Shown here piece after piece: positions 20,307-28,573 of a stretch of DNA of 34,453 nucleotides. This DNA comes from a virus. The translations under genes and the position numbers were made by a program. The notes under the pieces are model-generated. The model was not told the DNA's origin, did not search any database, and saw nothing but the letters and a program-made list of their open reading frames with translations. Positions within the stretch are counted from its first letter, which is position 1, and every line of letters begins with the position of its first letter. The stretch spans positions 1 through 34,453 of the IMG/VR virus record IMGVR_UViG_3300042371_000154, one strand, 5' to 3'.

Positions 20307-20609
20307 TTATTTCCAAGGCACGCCGATGAGCGTGACAGGAGTTTTTTCGGCTTCGATTTGAGCCTTCAATTTTGCCTCTATTGATGCCTTGTCCACAGAC
20401 CCCCAAACCCAGCCCAGCACGTTGTCTTCGGTCAGATCGGCATAAGGCACGAAATTTGGTGCATCGGGATCAGGCGTGAGGCCCGTCATCCCGAAAAACG
20501 AAGCAGAATGCTCATCGCTAACAACAGTCACATTCCAGTGCGCTGTAGTCACGCCGCCGTTGCCTGCGTTGCGGTCAAGTTGGCCGATGCGCCAAGTGAT
20601 CGTTGTCAT
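20307..20609 (-). CDS. DUF7936-type phage protein
   Basis: 100 residues. WRIGQLDRNAGNGGVTTAHW, then FVPYADLTEDNVLGWVWGSV and IEAKLKAQIEAEKTP followed by GVPWK at the C-terminus, a pattern frequent in phage genomes near tail genes. Function unknown, probably tail- or fibre-associated. Coupled to the upstream gene by ATGA. A 37-base gap to the next gene shows nothing notable. Confidence 0.7.
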   Translation of the reverse strand: MTTITWRIGQLDRNAGNGGVTTAHWNVTVVSDEHSASFFGMTGLTPDPDAPNFVPYADLTEDNVLGWVWGSVDKASIEAKLKAQIEAEKTPVTLIGVPWK

Positions 20610-20752
20610 TCAGTTTCCTCCTTGCCATATGCTACCAACTCTACGCGCCAACCTACAGGGCGATTGCGATCTGCTGTCATGGCTAAGTCTGGTCGGTCTG
20701 TATGCCACTCACGCACAATTTGACCGCTATTGTTAAATAGTCTGGCTATCAT
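20606..20752 (-). CDS. 48-residue hypothetical protein
   Basis: ATG 20752 to TGA 20606, ATGA overlaps at both ends. MIARLFNNSGQIVREWHTDR onward, with a VGWRVELVAYGKEETE ending. The final codons contain AAGGAGGAAAC, an excellent ribosome site for the DUF7936 gene. Small beta-rich protein of unknown role. Confidence 0.65.
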   Translation of the reverse strand: MIARLFNNSGQIVREWHTDRPDLAMTADRNRPVGWRVELVAYGKEETE

Positions 20753-20874
20753 TCTTTTTCCTCCACAGGCTTAGCCTTGCGAATTTCGGCAACCAAAGCC
20801 TCAACTTCAGCCATCGGGCGCGTCACCAAATAGTCGTGGACAGCCTGCACAATTTCACGGGGAAGTTGAAGCAT
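20749..20874 (-). CDS. 41-residue hypothetical protein
   Basis: ATG 20874 (overlapping the tailspike stop as TAATG) to TGA 20749 (overlapping the next ATG). MLQLPREIVQAVHDYLVTRP then VEALVAEIRKAKPVEEKE, two helices. The last codons, GTG GAG GAA AAA GAA, give the next gene GAGG eight bases upstream. Unknown function. Its place after the tailspike recalls small chaperone-like tail genes, but I have no motif for that. Confidence 0.65.
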   Translation of the reverse strand: MLQLPREIVQAVHDYLVTRPMAEVEALVAEIRKAKPVEEKE

Positions 20875-22379
20875 TATGCACCTATCAAGCCATGAGAAGT
20901 TAAATCGTCTATCAACGCTTTGACGCGTTGCGCCAATTCACTAAGCGTCACTGTTGAAGTGGCAAATGTTGTGCGATCTGAAGTGCCTGTAGGCGCAGCC
21001 CAGCCTGTTTGACGATCGGCAACAACCTGTGTTCCATTTACCCTAAGAACACCAGTTGTTGTGTTGATCCCAAATCTTTCGGTCGCGCCGCTGTAGAAGC
21101 CCCAGATGTTTGCAGTTACACCCCAAGATGTTTTGATTACGCCTGTTGCTTCCATAGCAATATTTTGGGTTGAAGCAAGTCGGATAGCGTTGCTCGTAAT
21201 AGTTCCAAGTGATGTATTTAAACCAACAGTGCAAGTTCCAGAAACACGCAAACCGTTTGTAGGAGATCCCTTAACATCAAACGCAGCCCCAGTAGCTGCT
21301 GATGATGATGAAAAATCTGCAGTTGTTGTGCCTGTGACTGAGTAGCCAATCAAGAATGTTGCGTTAGAAACAGAACCACCTTGCGGACCAACCCGAACAC
21401 CGTAGCCAACTTGGCAAGTAGCCCCAGTGGGATCACCTTTTCCACCAACAACGTCGATACCAACCCTGTTCAAACTTCCAGCGACAACATCATTTGCAAA
21501 GATGTCAACTTCTATCCCGACAGTTCCACTTTTGCCAACACCAGATGTGTTGGTCTTATCCTTTGCTTCAAACACCCCACCCCAAATAGGGCCAGTTCCT
21601 GCATCGCGGTTTCCTTGACCGTAGATGGCTACATTTTCACCAGCATCAGCAGAGTTATTGAGAACAGAAGTAATCCCCCATACATAGTTGGTGACGTTCT
21701 GAGAGACAGCCGTAGTAAGTTGCAGATTGCTCGAGACAAAGCCGGGAGTCCCACCCGTATAGTTAAATGTCTTATTAAGTTGAACTTCTGCAAACTCATT
21801 AGGGCTAGTTGCGGTTTTTGCAACGAGCCGTCTATTATTAATGGCTTGTTCAACATGTCCCATAAGAGAAATTGGATTTATACCACCTGGAGCAAGTGCT
21901 TCTCCACAAATCCAAAAGTATGTATCTTCATTCGGGATCGTGCTTTTGTTATAAATTCCGCTTGGCACATAAATGGGGTTTCCCGGCCCAGCGGCCAAAG
22001 CAGCAGCTAAAAACGCAGCAGTGTCGTTTGTCACCCCATCGCCAACAGCACCAAAGTCTGAAACAGAAATATAATCTTTGGACAGACCATAGCCAACAGG
22101 ACTATAGATCACCAATGCACGGTTCTTGTCGCGCACAGTCACGGAGAACTGGCTGTTAGCGTAGATGATTGCCGGAGAGCCATTGCGCATCACATAGCCA
22201 TTGGATGTGCGCAGAGGCTGCGCTGCGGGCTGCGTCAGTGCGCTATCGTAGTAGACCGTGATCGGGTTCGTCTCTGGGTTCAGGTTTGCTGTCCCAAAAT
22301 ACAGATAGCCATTATCAAGCGGCAATCCGCTTTTGTCGGTGAAGATCGGATAGGGCGGTGCAAGCTGCGTCAGCGTCAT
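20874..22379 (-). CDS. Tailspike protein with P22-type head-binding domain
   Basis: 501 residues, with AAGGAG upstream. Residues 1-95 (PIFTDKSGLPLDNGYLYFGT, then PAIIYANSQFSVTVRDKNRA) are the P22 head-binding domain that docks the spike on the virion. Residues ~105-145 (VSDFGAVGDGVTNDTAAFLA then IYVPSGIYN) start a pectate-lyase-like beta-helix. The remainder is Thr/Ser/Gly-rich repeats with a short helical end. Shorter than P22 gp9 (667), so the helix may be small and the enzyme activity uncertain. Receptor-binding determinant of the phage. Confidence 0.88.
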   Translation of the reverse strand: MTLTQLAPPYPIFTDKSGLPLDNGYLYFGTANLNPETNPITVYYDSALTQPAAQPLRTSNGYVMRNGSPAIIYANSQFSVTVRDKNRALVIYSPVGYGLSKDYISVSDFGAVGDGVTNDTAAFLAAALAAGPGNPIYVPSGIYNKSTIPNEDTYFWICGEALAPGGINPISLMGHVEQAINNRRLVAKTATSPNEFAEVQLNKTFNYTGGTPGFVSSNLQLTTAVSQNVTNYVWGITSVLNNSADAGENVAIYGQGNRDAGTGPIWGGVFEAKDKTNTSGVGKSGTVGIEVDIFANDVVAGSLNRVGIDVVGGKGDPTGATCQVGYGVRVGPQGGSVSNATFLIGYSVTGTTTADFSSSSAATGAAFDVKGSPTNGLRVSGTCTVGLNTSLGTITSNAIRLASTQNIAMEATGVIKTSWGVTANIWGFYSGATERFGINTTTGVLRVNGTQVVADRQTGWAAPTGTSDRTTFATSTVTLSELAQRVKALIDDLTSHGLIGA

Positions 22380-22431
22380 TTATGATCTCCTTGCGTGTCA
22401 TTTAACACGAAAATGGGGTGTTTGGATAGCA

Positions 22432-24360
22432 TCATCGACGCGTTTCCGATTCGGATGCCTTCTGAGCATTTATTGCTGTGGTGAGACGCTTAAACAATTC
22501 CGCTTCTTCAGCACTTCCTGCTGCCACTTGCGGAATTTTCAAAAGAAGGTTTCTTACAGCGGCGCTTTCATATGCTCGAGCCAAGCCACCAATTGTTGCT
22601 CCGCTAACGACAGCTGCGCCTGCACCACCAAGAAGATCAGTCAATACAGCGGCGCCAATTATTGGAACAGCCTGAACACCTGTTGGTGGTGATACTGCAG
22701 CTTGGCCAGCGCGTTCTGTCATCTTGAGAGTGCGCACTAGACCCTCAACAGCTTTCAAGTCTTGCCCAGAGAAGAACACGCCAATTGGCGCGCCAAGACG
22801 CACAAGCTGGCGCTTGAACTGATCAGGACTGAGACTTTCGAACTCTCCGCCAATCTTTGTGAATGCCTCTTGGAGAATTGCTGTTCGGGCATTGCGCTTT
22901 CCATCAGCAGACAGGCCGCGATACAAAGCACGGATTTCGCTTGGCTTCGAACTGAACAGCAATGCCCTGACCGACTCAGGCGTTGCATCTCCCTTATCAA
23001 GAGCATTCCGCATCGCCCCAAGTTCAAGGTCGCCAACCATTGTCTTGAGTTGCTTGTTAGCCACTGACCATTTGTCAAAGTCCCGGCGCTGGCCGTTTGC
23101 CTTGATGAAATCACCCATGTCATCACGCAAAGGCCCATAGATGCGGCTTAACGCTTTTTCACCAGTGGAACGGATTGACGATAGTTCTGGGGATGTAAAC
23201 GCTGCGCCAATATCTTTGCGAAGCTGCTCGATGTTCGTGATCGGCTGACCGCGGGCTTCAGTGCGGACAGTGCCGTCAGGCAAAGTTACTTCCCGCGTTC
23301 CAGTGATAGCTTTCTTCCAATCCTCTAGCCTTGCAATGACAGGCTCATAAGCGCCTGAACGCAGGCCGCGCAGGCTGGCAATTTCATCATCAATTGCCTT
23401 AACCGTGCGCGTGACATCAACTGTGCCAACGTCCTTCAAACCTTCGATAACGTCTGTTTTCATGCCAGTGTATTTCGCAAGATCGGCAGATCGTTTGGCC
23501 AGAAGGTCTCGCGCCACACTTGAGATAATAGCATTGTCAGCCGCAGCCGTTTCAGCAACGCCATAGTTGCGCAGCAAGTCAACAGATGCGTCGATGCGCT
23601 CTTGCTGCTGTGCTGCCCTTGGCCCGCCCGTTCCTGCAATTGGGATCATTTCGCCAGTCCGTTGCAGCCATTTTCCAGCAAACGTAGATGGCTCTCGAAC
23701 ATCCGTTGTCATGACGCGAACGCCAGCCTGCTCTGCCTCTTTGATTGCGGCGGGTAAACCAGCTTGCGGTGCGGCCACGCCAAGACCAGCAGCACGGCCA
23801 CCAGCAAGGCCACCAGCCAGCGATGCTGCAATCTGGCCTACTGGTCCGGCACCCATCTCTGTAGCGGCCTGTGCGCCCAGCCCAGCGCCTCCACCAGCGA
23901 CAGTCTGCGCACCGGGCTGTGCGGCCATAATGTCTGCAACTGCTCGACCTGCACCTGTCATCAAGTTGGCCGCACCCCTTGCAAGGCCAGCCCCAACGCC
24001 AGCGCCTGTCATGCCTTCACCAATGGCACCAACAATGCGCTCTGTGATGCTTTCTGGTTCAGGCACGCCCGCAGATGTTAGGATGTCACGCACTTGTTGA
24101 CGCAGCGGAGCCACGTTTGGCAGCAGCGGCACAAGACCTTCTGAGCCAACAAGATAGTTTTGCGTTGCAGCCAGTGGATCGTAAAGCATGGCCGGGATGC
24201 TTGCTGCGCCCTGTGCCAAGGCACGCCCAGTCAGCCCAACCTGACGCGTTAGATCAGCCGTTAGATCAGGGCCAGATGTAACTTGAACAGCGACAGGTGG
24301 CGCATTCGCTTTAGCTGCTGCGGCTGCAATGGCATTCAGGTCAAGTGCTTCATTCGCCAT
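22432..24360 (-). CDS. Ejection (internal virion) protein, gp16-like
   Basis: 642 residues from ATG 24360, with AGAGGG six bases upstream, and 11 bases of overlap with the previous gene. Gly/Ala-rich hydrophobic stretches lie at ~110-200 (AGVGAGLARGAANLMTGAGR and similar) and near 575-600. The middle is charged and helical. It follows gp7- and gp20-like genes exactly as P22 gene 16 does (P22 gp16, 609 residues). It would be ejected ahead of DNA and help form the channel across the envelope. Assigned from composition and synteny. Confidence 0.8.
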   Translation of the reverse strand: MANEALDLNAIAAAAAKANAPPVAVQVTSGPDLTADLTRQVGLTGRALAQGAASIPAMLYDPLAATQNYLVGSEGLVPLLPNVAPLRQQVRDILTSAGVPEPESITERIVGAIGEGMTGAGVGAGLARGAANLMTGAGRAVADIMAAQPGAQTVAGGGAGLGAQAATEMGAGPVGQIAASLAGGLAGGRAAGLGVAAPQAGLPAAIKEAEQAGVRVMTTDVREPSTFAGKWLQRTGEMIPIAGTGGPRAAQQQERIDASVDLLRNYGVAETAAADNAIISSVARDLLAKRSADLAKYTGMKTDVIEGLKDVGTVDVTRTVKAIDDEIASLRGLRSGAYEPVIARLEDWKKAITGTREVTLPDGTVRTEARGQPITNIEQLRKDIGAAFTSPELSSIRSTGEKALSRIYGPLRDDMGDFIKANGQRRDFDKWSVANKQLKTMVGDLELGAMRNALDKGDATPESVRALLFSSKPSEIRALYRGLSADGKRNARTAILQEAFTKIGGEFESLSPDQFKRQLVRLGAPIGVFFSGQDLKAVEGLVRTLKMTERAGQAAVSPPTGVQAVPIIGAAVLTDLLGGAGAAVVSGATIGGLARAYESAAVRNLLLKIPQVAAGSAEEAELFKRLTTAINAQKASESETRR

Positions 24361-25660
24361 AAAGTGCCCTCTGCTCTGCGCTCATAATTCCCCACATTGC
24401 TTCAGGGGTTGTGCCATTTTTTGTTGCGGCATTAATGACTGCTTGGCTGCTCAGGAAACTTTGCGGTATTGCACCAGCCGCGCCTTCTGTAGCCGCACGC
24501 GCACCGAAAACGTTGACTGGATTAAGCCCATAGTTTTCAACAATAGCTTGATAGCTTTGCTGAACTCCCTGTTCTTGAACTCGCGCAGCATCAAGGAACT
24601 TGCGCGAAAGATTCTGAAATTCAGTGCGCTGCTCTGCACTAAGAAACTGGCCGCTTTCCACTTTTGTAGCCAGCGATTGAAGACGCCCAAGCAAGCCACC
24701 AGCATTTGCGGCAGTTGCAAATTCTGTCTCACGAACAACAGAGCCGGGATCAAGCATCTTCATGAACGATGTGACAAGAGCGATGTCGCCAGCGCCAGTA
24801 TTATCTGCGGCAGATGTCTCAATGATTGATTGGTTACGTTCGGCAGCAGTCAAATCCTCTGTGCGCTTGCTATATTCCCCACGCAGACGCGCCTCTTCGG
24901 CCACCTTATCTTTAAGAGTTAGACCACCTTCAGCATTCATTCTGTCTAACTTTATAGCTGAATCCAGAACTTCTTTAGGCAGAATGCCCCTGTTAACATC
25001 CTGTGCAAGTTTACCAAGTGGCGATGCGGCCTCTGCTGCCTTTGGCTGCGTTGCATCAAGAATGCTTTTCCAAACATCCGGCTTAATCGCATCCGCAGCC
25101 GTCATTGCAGATCCGATGCTGATTGCTGCCGCATACGGGTCCATCTCAATGATCTTGAGGTTTGCCCGGAGTTTCGCAGCTTCATCAGTGTTCCCAGAGT
25201 TATCTGCTGCTGTAATGCGCTCATTGAGCATCGTAACAGCGGCATCAGAATTTCCGCTCAACAGGCTTGTGACCAAGTTAATGCCGAATGCAGTTTGCTC
25301 TGCCCGCTTGGGTTCCGACATCGCATCAAAAGCTGTTTTGATCTCTGCTTGGTTAGCCGCATATTTGAGATTGAAGGCGTTCTGCATTTCGGGCGTCAGC
25401 GTTCCATTCGCTGCAGCATCGCGCAGAACCATCAGGTCTTGCTGATATGCCGCTGCTGCCGCCTGCTGCTGTGCTGCGGCTGCACGTTGCTCTGCCAAGG
25501 CTGTCTGCTGATCTGCGAAAGCCTGCTGCTGCATGGCCGCATTCTGCTGCTGGATTTGCATATCCTGACGCTGGGCAATGTCATTGCGCCCCATCGTGTA
25601 GCCCTTGATGGCTTCCTCAATGGGGTTCTTTACGTCGAGGATGTAGTTGATCGGTTCCAC
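24350..25660 (-). CDS. Ejection protein, gp20-like
   Basis: 436 residues starting at GTG 25660, which has GGGGGG seven bases upstream. Gln/Ala-rich coiled region at ~30-75. A C-terminal segment, DIALVTSFMKMLDPGSVVRE then TEFATAANAGG, is conserved in podophage internal proteins. Size is close to P22 gp20 (471) and it lies in the gp7-gp20-gp16 order. Forms part of the periplasmic ejection tunnel. Confidence 0.85.
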   Translation of the reverse strand: MEPINYILDVKNPIEEAIKGYTMGRNDIAQRQDMQIQQQNAAMQQQAFADQQTALAEQRAAAAQQQAAAAAYQQDLMVLRDAAANGTLTPEMQNAFNLKYAANQAEIKTAFDAMSEPKRAEQTAFGINLVTSLLSGNSDAAVTMLNERITAADNSGNTDEAAKLRANLKIIEMDPYAAAISIGSAMTAADAIKPDVWKSILDATQPKAAEAASPLGKLAQDVNRGILPKEVLDSAIKLDRMNAEGGLTLKDKVAEEARLRGEYSKRTEDLTAAERNQSIIETSAADNTGAGDIALVTSFMKMLDPGSVVRETEFATAANAGGLLGRLQSLATKVESGQFLSAEQRTEFQNLSRKFLDAARVQEQGVQQSYQAIVENYGLNPVNVFGARAATEGAAGAIPQSFLSSQAVINAATKNGTTPEAMWGIMSAEQRALYGE

Positions 25661-26341
25661 TTAGAAGCCCCCCAGCATTGCTTGATTGAATGTCAGAGGT
25701 GCTGTCGCGCCCTGTGGAGTGTAACCTTGATAAGCAGCACCGCGCCCCAAAAGGCCACCGATGCTACCGATTGCATTGCCCCAAGCCTGCCCAGATGCAA
25801 GCGTTCCACCAGCCTGTGCCGCGCCCTGCTGGGCCAGAAGGTTGGCAATGTTCGTGCCTGTCTGCATCCCAGCGGTTCCAACACCAGCCGCAGCGTTCTG
25901 ACCCATCGTTGATAGACCGCCAAGGCGATTGTATTGCTGCTCGATCAGCGACGATAGAACCTGTGGCCGGAACTGAGCCAAAGCGCCCTGAACATTCCCA
26001 CCGCGCAGGCCACCCGTAGCAGCTGCGCTTTGCAAGATACCTTGTTCGCCCTGCTGCACCAGCGCATTGAACTCTGGGCCTTGCTGCAAAGCGTTGATGG
26101 CCTTCTGCTGTGCTTCAGGGCCGCTGACGCCAATCAAAGCAGCTTGCTGACCCAGCGCGGTTGTGCCTGTGCCAACATATGGCTTCATCAGCACTTGCAG
26201 AGCGTCAAACTGGCGGCGTTGTTCATCAATGCCCTGTTGGGCAGATGCTGCCTGTTGACCCGATGCTTTCTTGGCTGCTCTAGATTGAATGACACCGCTG
26301 ACAACAGTGCTTCCGACGATGGCTGCTGCGACAAAACTCAT
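25661..26341 (-). CDS. Ejection protein, gp7-like
   Basis: 226 residues from ATG 26341. GGAGG lies nine bases upstream, and the ATGA overlap excludes the longer frame to 26410. Hydrophobic N-terminus (MSFVAAAIVGSTVVSGVIQS), then RAAKKASGQQAASAQQGIDE and RQFDALQVLMKPYVGTGTTA, the usual start of phage DNA-transfer proteins. Gln/Gly/Ala-rich rest. P22 gp7 is 229 residues. First of the three ejection proteins. Confidence 0.85.
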   Translation of the reverse strand: MSFVAAAIVGSTVVSGVIQSRAAKKASGQQAASAQQGIDEQRRQFDALQVLMKPYVGTGTTALGQQAALIGVSGPEAQQKAINALQQGPEFNALVQQGEQGILQSAAATGGLRGGNVQGALAQFRPQVLSSLIEQQYNRLGGLSTMGQNAAAGVGTAGMQTGTNIANLLAQQGAAQAGGTLASGQAWGNAIGSIGGLLGRGAAYQGYTPQGATAPLTFNQAMLGGF

Positions 26342-26886
26342 GCCACTTTTCCTCCAAGATATTCGTGAACAGCCAAGTCGATCTGGTGAATGCCCATCGT
26401 GTCTTTCCAATCTTCGCTTTTCTCAACGAACATGTCTTCCAACTTTTCAATGTCGGTTTCAGTCGTTGCATAGATATTCTGGAAGATCGTGTCCTCGATG
26501 ATGTAGGCAAACTTGCGACCGGGCTGGCCGATAAAGATGCATGGCCCCTCAATGACCTTAGCCTCGCCATTAACGATCACAGCCATCTTGCCTTTCAGCA
26601 TGATGTTTGTGTGTTCGCATTTATGAGCATGGCCCATGACATAAGTGCCAGCAGGCATGAACGATTCACGAATGTAGATGCCCGGTCCAAAGTGATGCTG
26701 AGTTGGGCAGTCCACTTGCTCATGGTTGAGCATCATGGACTCAATGCCATCCAGCATTGCGGGAACGTCTTGGATGGGCTGAACTTCACGCAACGGCTGA
26801 TCCACTTCGGATAGCGCCTGCTGGTGGGCCAATGTCTCAGCCCGCGCAGTATCGCAGATAATGGGCTTTTGGGCAAGGTTTGTCAT
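26338..26886 (-). CDS. Cupin-fold protein in the virion operon
   Basis: 182 residues. The cupin barrel runs about 65-145: IYIRESFMPAGTYVMGHAHK, then CEHTNIMLKGKMAVIVNGE and CIFIGQPGRKFAYIIEDTIF. His86, His88 and His92 give a metal site. A C-terminal acidic helix (EKLEDMFVEKSEDWKD) follows. Proteins of this kind occur beside ejection genes in many podophages, but no function is known to me. Overlaps both neighbours by ATGA. Could be structural, or an enzyme packaged with the DNA. Confidence 0.8.
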   Translation of the reverse strand: MTNLAQKPIICDTARAETLAHQQALSEVDQPLREVQPIQDVPAMLDGIESMMLNHEQVDCPTQHHFGPGIYIRESFMPAGTYVMGHAHKCEHTNIMLKGKMAVIVNGEAKVIEGPCIFIGQPGRKFAYIIEDTIFQNIYATTETDIEKLEDMFVEKSEDWKDTMGIHQIDLAVHEYLGGKVA

Positions 26887-27401
26887 GTCAACATATACCT
26901 TTGCCGAATTGCCTGCGGATCGTAGAGCGAAAGCGGATCAATTGGCTTTGGATATAGATCGGCCAAAGTCTTGGCTGGTTGGAATCCACGCGCAAAATCG
27001 CCTTGCGCTGGTGCGATTTCCATCGGCTGTGGGCTTTTTGAAACCATGCCCATGATGCGATCAACATAGGCTTGCGTCTCTGGGAATGGCGGAATGCCAC
27101 CGTATTTGCTTACATTGCCCGGCCCCGCGTTATACGCAGCAAGTGCTAGTGTTGGATCACCAAAGCGATCCAATTGTTGCTTTAAATATCGCGCACCGCC
27201 GCGAAGGTTCTGCACGGGATCGGTAGGATCAACGCCCAGATCACTTGCAGTTCCGGGCATCAACTGAGTTAGTCCAATGGCGCCCGCCGACGATGTAGCG
27301 TTGGGATCAAATGAGCTCTCAGCCTCGACCAGCCGGATGAACAGGTCAGGGTCAATGCCTTCTTCAACTGCGATCTGGCTGGCAAGGCTGCGGTAGTCCA
27401 T
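26883..27401 (-). CDS. Virion-associated lytic transglycosylase (SLT domain)
   Basis: 172 residues. Catalytic Glu28 in LVEAESSFDP, then SAGAIGLTQLMPGTASDLGV (38-57) and LALAAYNAGPGNVSKYGG, the complete soluble lytic transglycosylase motif set. No signal peptide. The tail after residue 120 is Pro-rich. Located among ejection genes and not in the lysis cassette, so it should locally open peptidoglycan for DNA entry. Confidence 0.93.
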   Translation of the reverse strand: MDYRSLASQIAVEEGIDPDLFIRLVEAESSFDPNATSSAGAIGLTQLMPGTASDLGVDPTDPVQNLRGGARYLKQQLDRFGDPTLALAAYNAGPGNVSKYGGIPPFPETQAYVDRIMGMVSKSPQPMEIAPAQGDFARGFQPAKTLADLYPKPIDPLSLYDPQAIRQRYMLT

Positions 27402-27773
27402 TTACTCGTCCTCTTCCCAAGCCTGACAGACGCGCAGGTTGTGACAGATAAAGTCGAACTTCTCGCAATAGCCTCGGCCACCTCCATCCATGTCGAACTT
27501 GTCAAGCGGGATGCTTTCCATCTTTGCCTGCATCATGGGATCGTTTTGGAAGTATTCGCAGTTGGCGCAGAGACGGCGACGAGCTTCTTTCTCGCTCATG
27601 TCCCAAGCGGCAGCGACACCCTTCCAGAACGGGCCATTAGCCGATGGTTCGACAGATGCCTTTTCCGGCCCCAGCTTCCACTCGTCGATCACGACTTGGC
27701 GGTTCTTGCGGTTCTCAGATGTCGAAACAATTTTCTGCTTCGGCAAACCAAATTCAATCATCATGTCTTCCAT
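27402..27773 (-). CDS. Cysteine-motif phage protein
   Basis: 123 residues. A C-terminal cluster RRLCANCEYF (Cys69, Cys72), GYCEKFDFICHNLRVCQAW (Cys103, Cys110, Cys116) could hold a zinc ion or an iron-sulfur cluster. The pattern recurs in podophage morphogenesis regions in my memory without function. N-terminal half polar. Start overlaps the upstream stop as TAATG. Confidence 0.75.
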   Translation of the reverse strand: MEDMMIEFGLPKQKIVSTSENRKNRQVVIDEWKLGPEKASVEPSANGPFWKGVAAAWDMSEKEARRRLCANCEYFQNDPMMQAKMESIPLDKFDMDGGGRGYCEKFDFICHNLRVCQAWEEDE

Positions 27774-28108
27774 TATGAAATCTCCCTTCCAGAAGCGCGA
27801 ATCGTCAAAGATGTTGCCGCAGAGGCAAGCGTTGATATGAACTGCCCAGCTTCCAAGACTTGGCCGACCAGTTCTGGGCAGGTGTAGGTTTCGCTTACAG
27901 CGATGGCCCGCGTCCTGATAATCAGGTTGCTATTGCCAGCCGAACCGCTGGCGTTGATAAGGTTCACCGAAAAGTTCACGCTTCCGGCAGAAGTGTTCGT
28001 CACTGTGAACTTGTCAATGATAGCCTTCACACCAGTTGCTGTATATTGCGCGGTCTGGCTGCTCTCGGCCTGCTTGGACGGTATTAGGTTGACGGGTGTT
28101 ACTGCCAT
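27773..28108 (-). CDS. Small virion-type beta protein
   Basis: 111 residues, MAVTPVNLIPSKQAESSQTA onward, then AIIDKFTVTNTSAGSVNFSV and ELVGQVLEAGQFISTLASA. All-beta, resembling small phage structural proteins of immunoglobulin-like or jelly-roll fold placed near tail genes. Possibly a capsid decoration or tail protein. Confidence 0.65.
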   Translation of the reverse strand: MAVTPVNLIPSKQAESSQTAQYTATGVKAIIDKFTVTNTSAGSVNFSVNLINASGSAGNSNLIIRTRAIAVSETYTCPELVGQVLEAGQFISTLASAATSLTIRASGREIS

Positions 28109-28117
28109 GTTGTTTCC

Positions 28118-28573
28118 TTAGACGATGCTTGTGATGAGACCGTTCACAACGGTAACTGTTTGGATGCCAGCAAGAAATGATCCAGATGCGCCAACAGTTG
28201 GAATCCAAGCCCCCAGTGTCGCATTATAAACCAAAATTGACCCATCGGCTGCACCAAATGCGCGAACGTCTTGTAGGCAATCAATTCGCTGTTCGCTTGG
28301 GACTGGCCCAGTTGCAACAAGATCAGCCGTCTCTAGCGCTGTATTTGCGCTTGTCTGTGCAGATACAGCCCCTGACAAAGCAACATCCGCTTTGTTGTCT
28401 GATGCGCCAGTGGCGTAACTGTTGTCAATAATCAACTGCGTCAGCGCGGCAATGTCGGTAGGCGTTAGGTCGTTTGCAACGATGAATAAACGCTCCAACG
28501 CCTTAATCATGGCCGGATCATCCCCGACAAGCCGGGCGATCTGGTTGCGCGTTGGGATATTTTGGTCAGCCAT
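28118..28573 (-). CDS. Structural protein in the tail-needle position
   Basis: 151 residues. PTRNQIARLVGDDPAMIKAL then ERLFIVANDLTPTDIAALTQ starts a helical segment continuing to ~100 (AQTSANTALETADLVA, coiled-coil-like). A small beta domain (GSILVYNATLGAWIPT) follows. The PTRxQxAxxxxxDPxxIKALExLF opening is frequent in phage genes right after the gp10 homologue. In P22 this slot holds gp26, the trimeric needle that plugs the tail. Needle function is inferred from position and helix content. Confidence 0.6.
   Translation of the reverse strand: MADQNIPTRNQIARLVGDDPAMIKALERLFIVANDLTPTDIAALTQLIIDNSYATGASDNKADVALSGAVSAQTSANTALETADLVATGPVPSEQRIDCLQDVRAFGAADGSILVYNATLGAWIPTVGASGSFLAGIQTVTVVNGLITSIV

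Noticed and set aside
22394-22409. Terminator upstream of the tailspike (CGTGT/ACACG hairpin)
   Set aside because: Short stem and followed by the Shine-Dalgarno and not by T residues; at most a minor translational effect.
23567-24100. Plus-strand 177-codon frame
   Set aside because: Antisense to the gp16-like gene, Pro/Ala-rich mirror of Gly/Ala codons; shadow.
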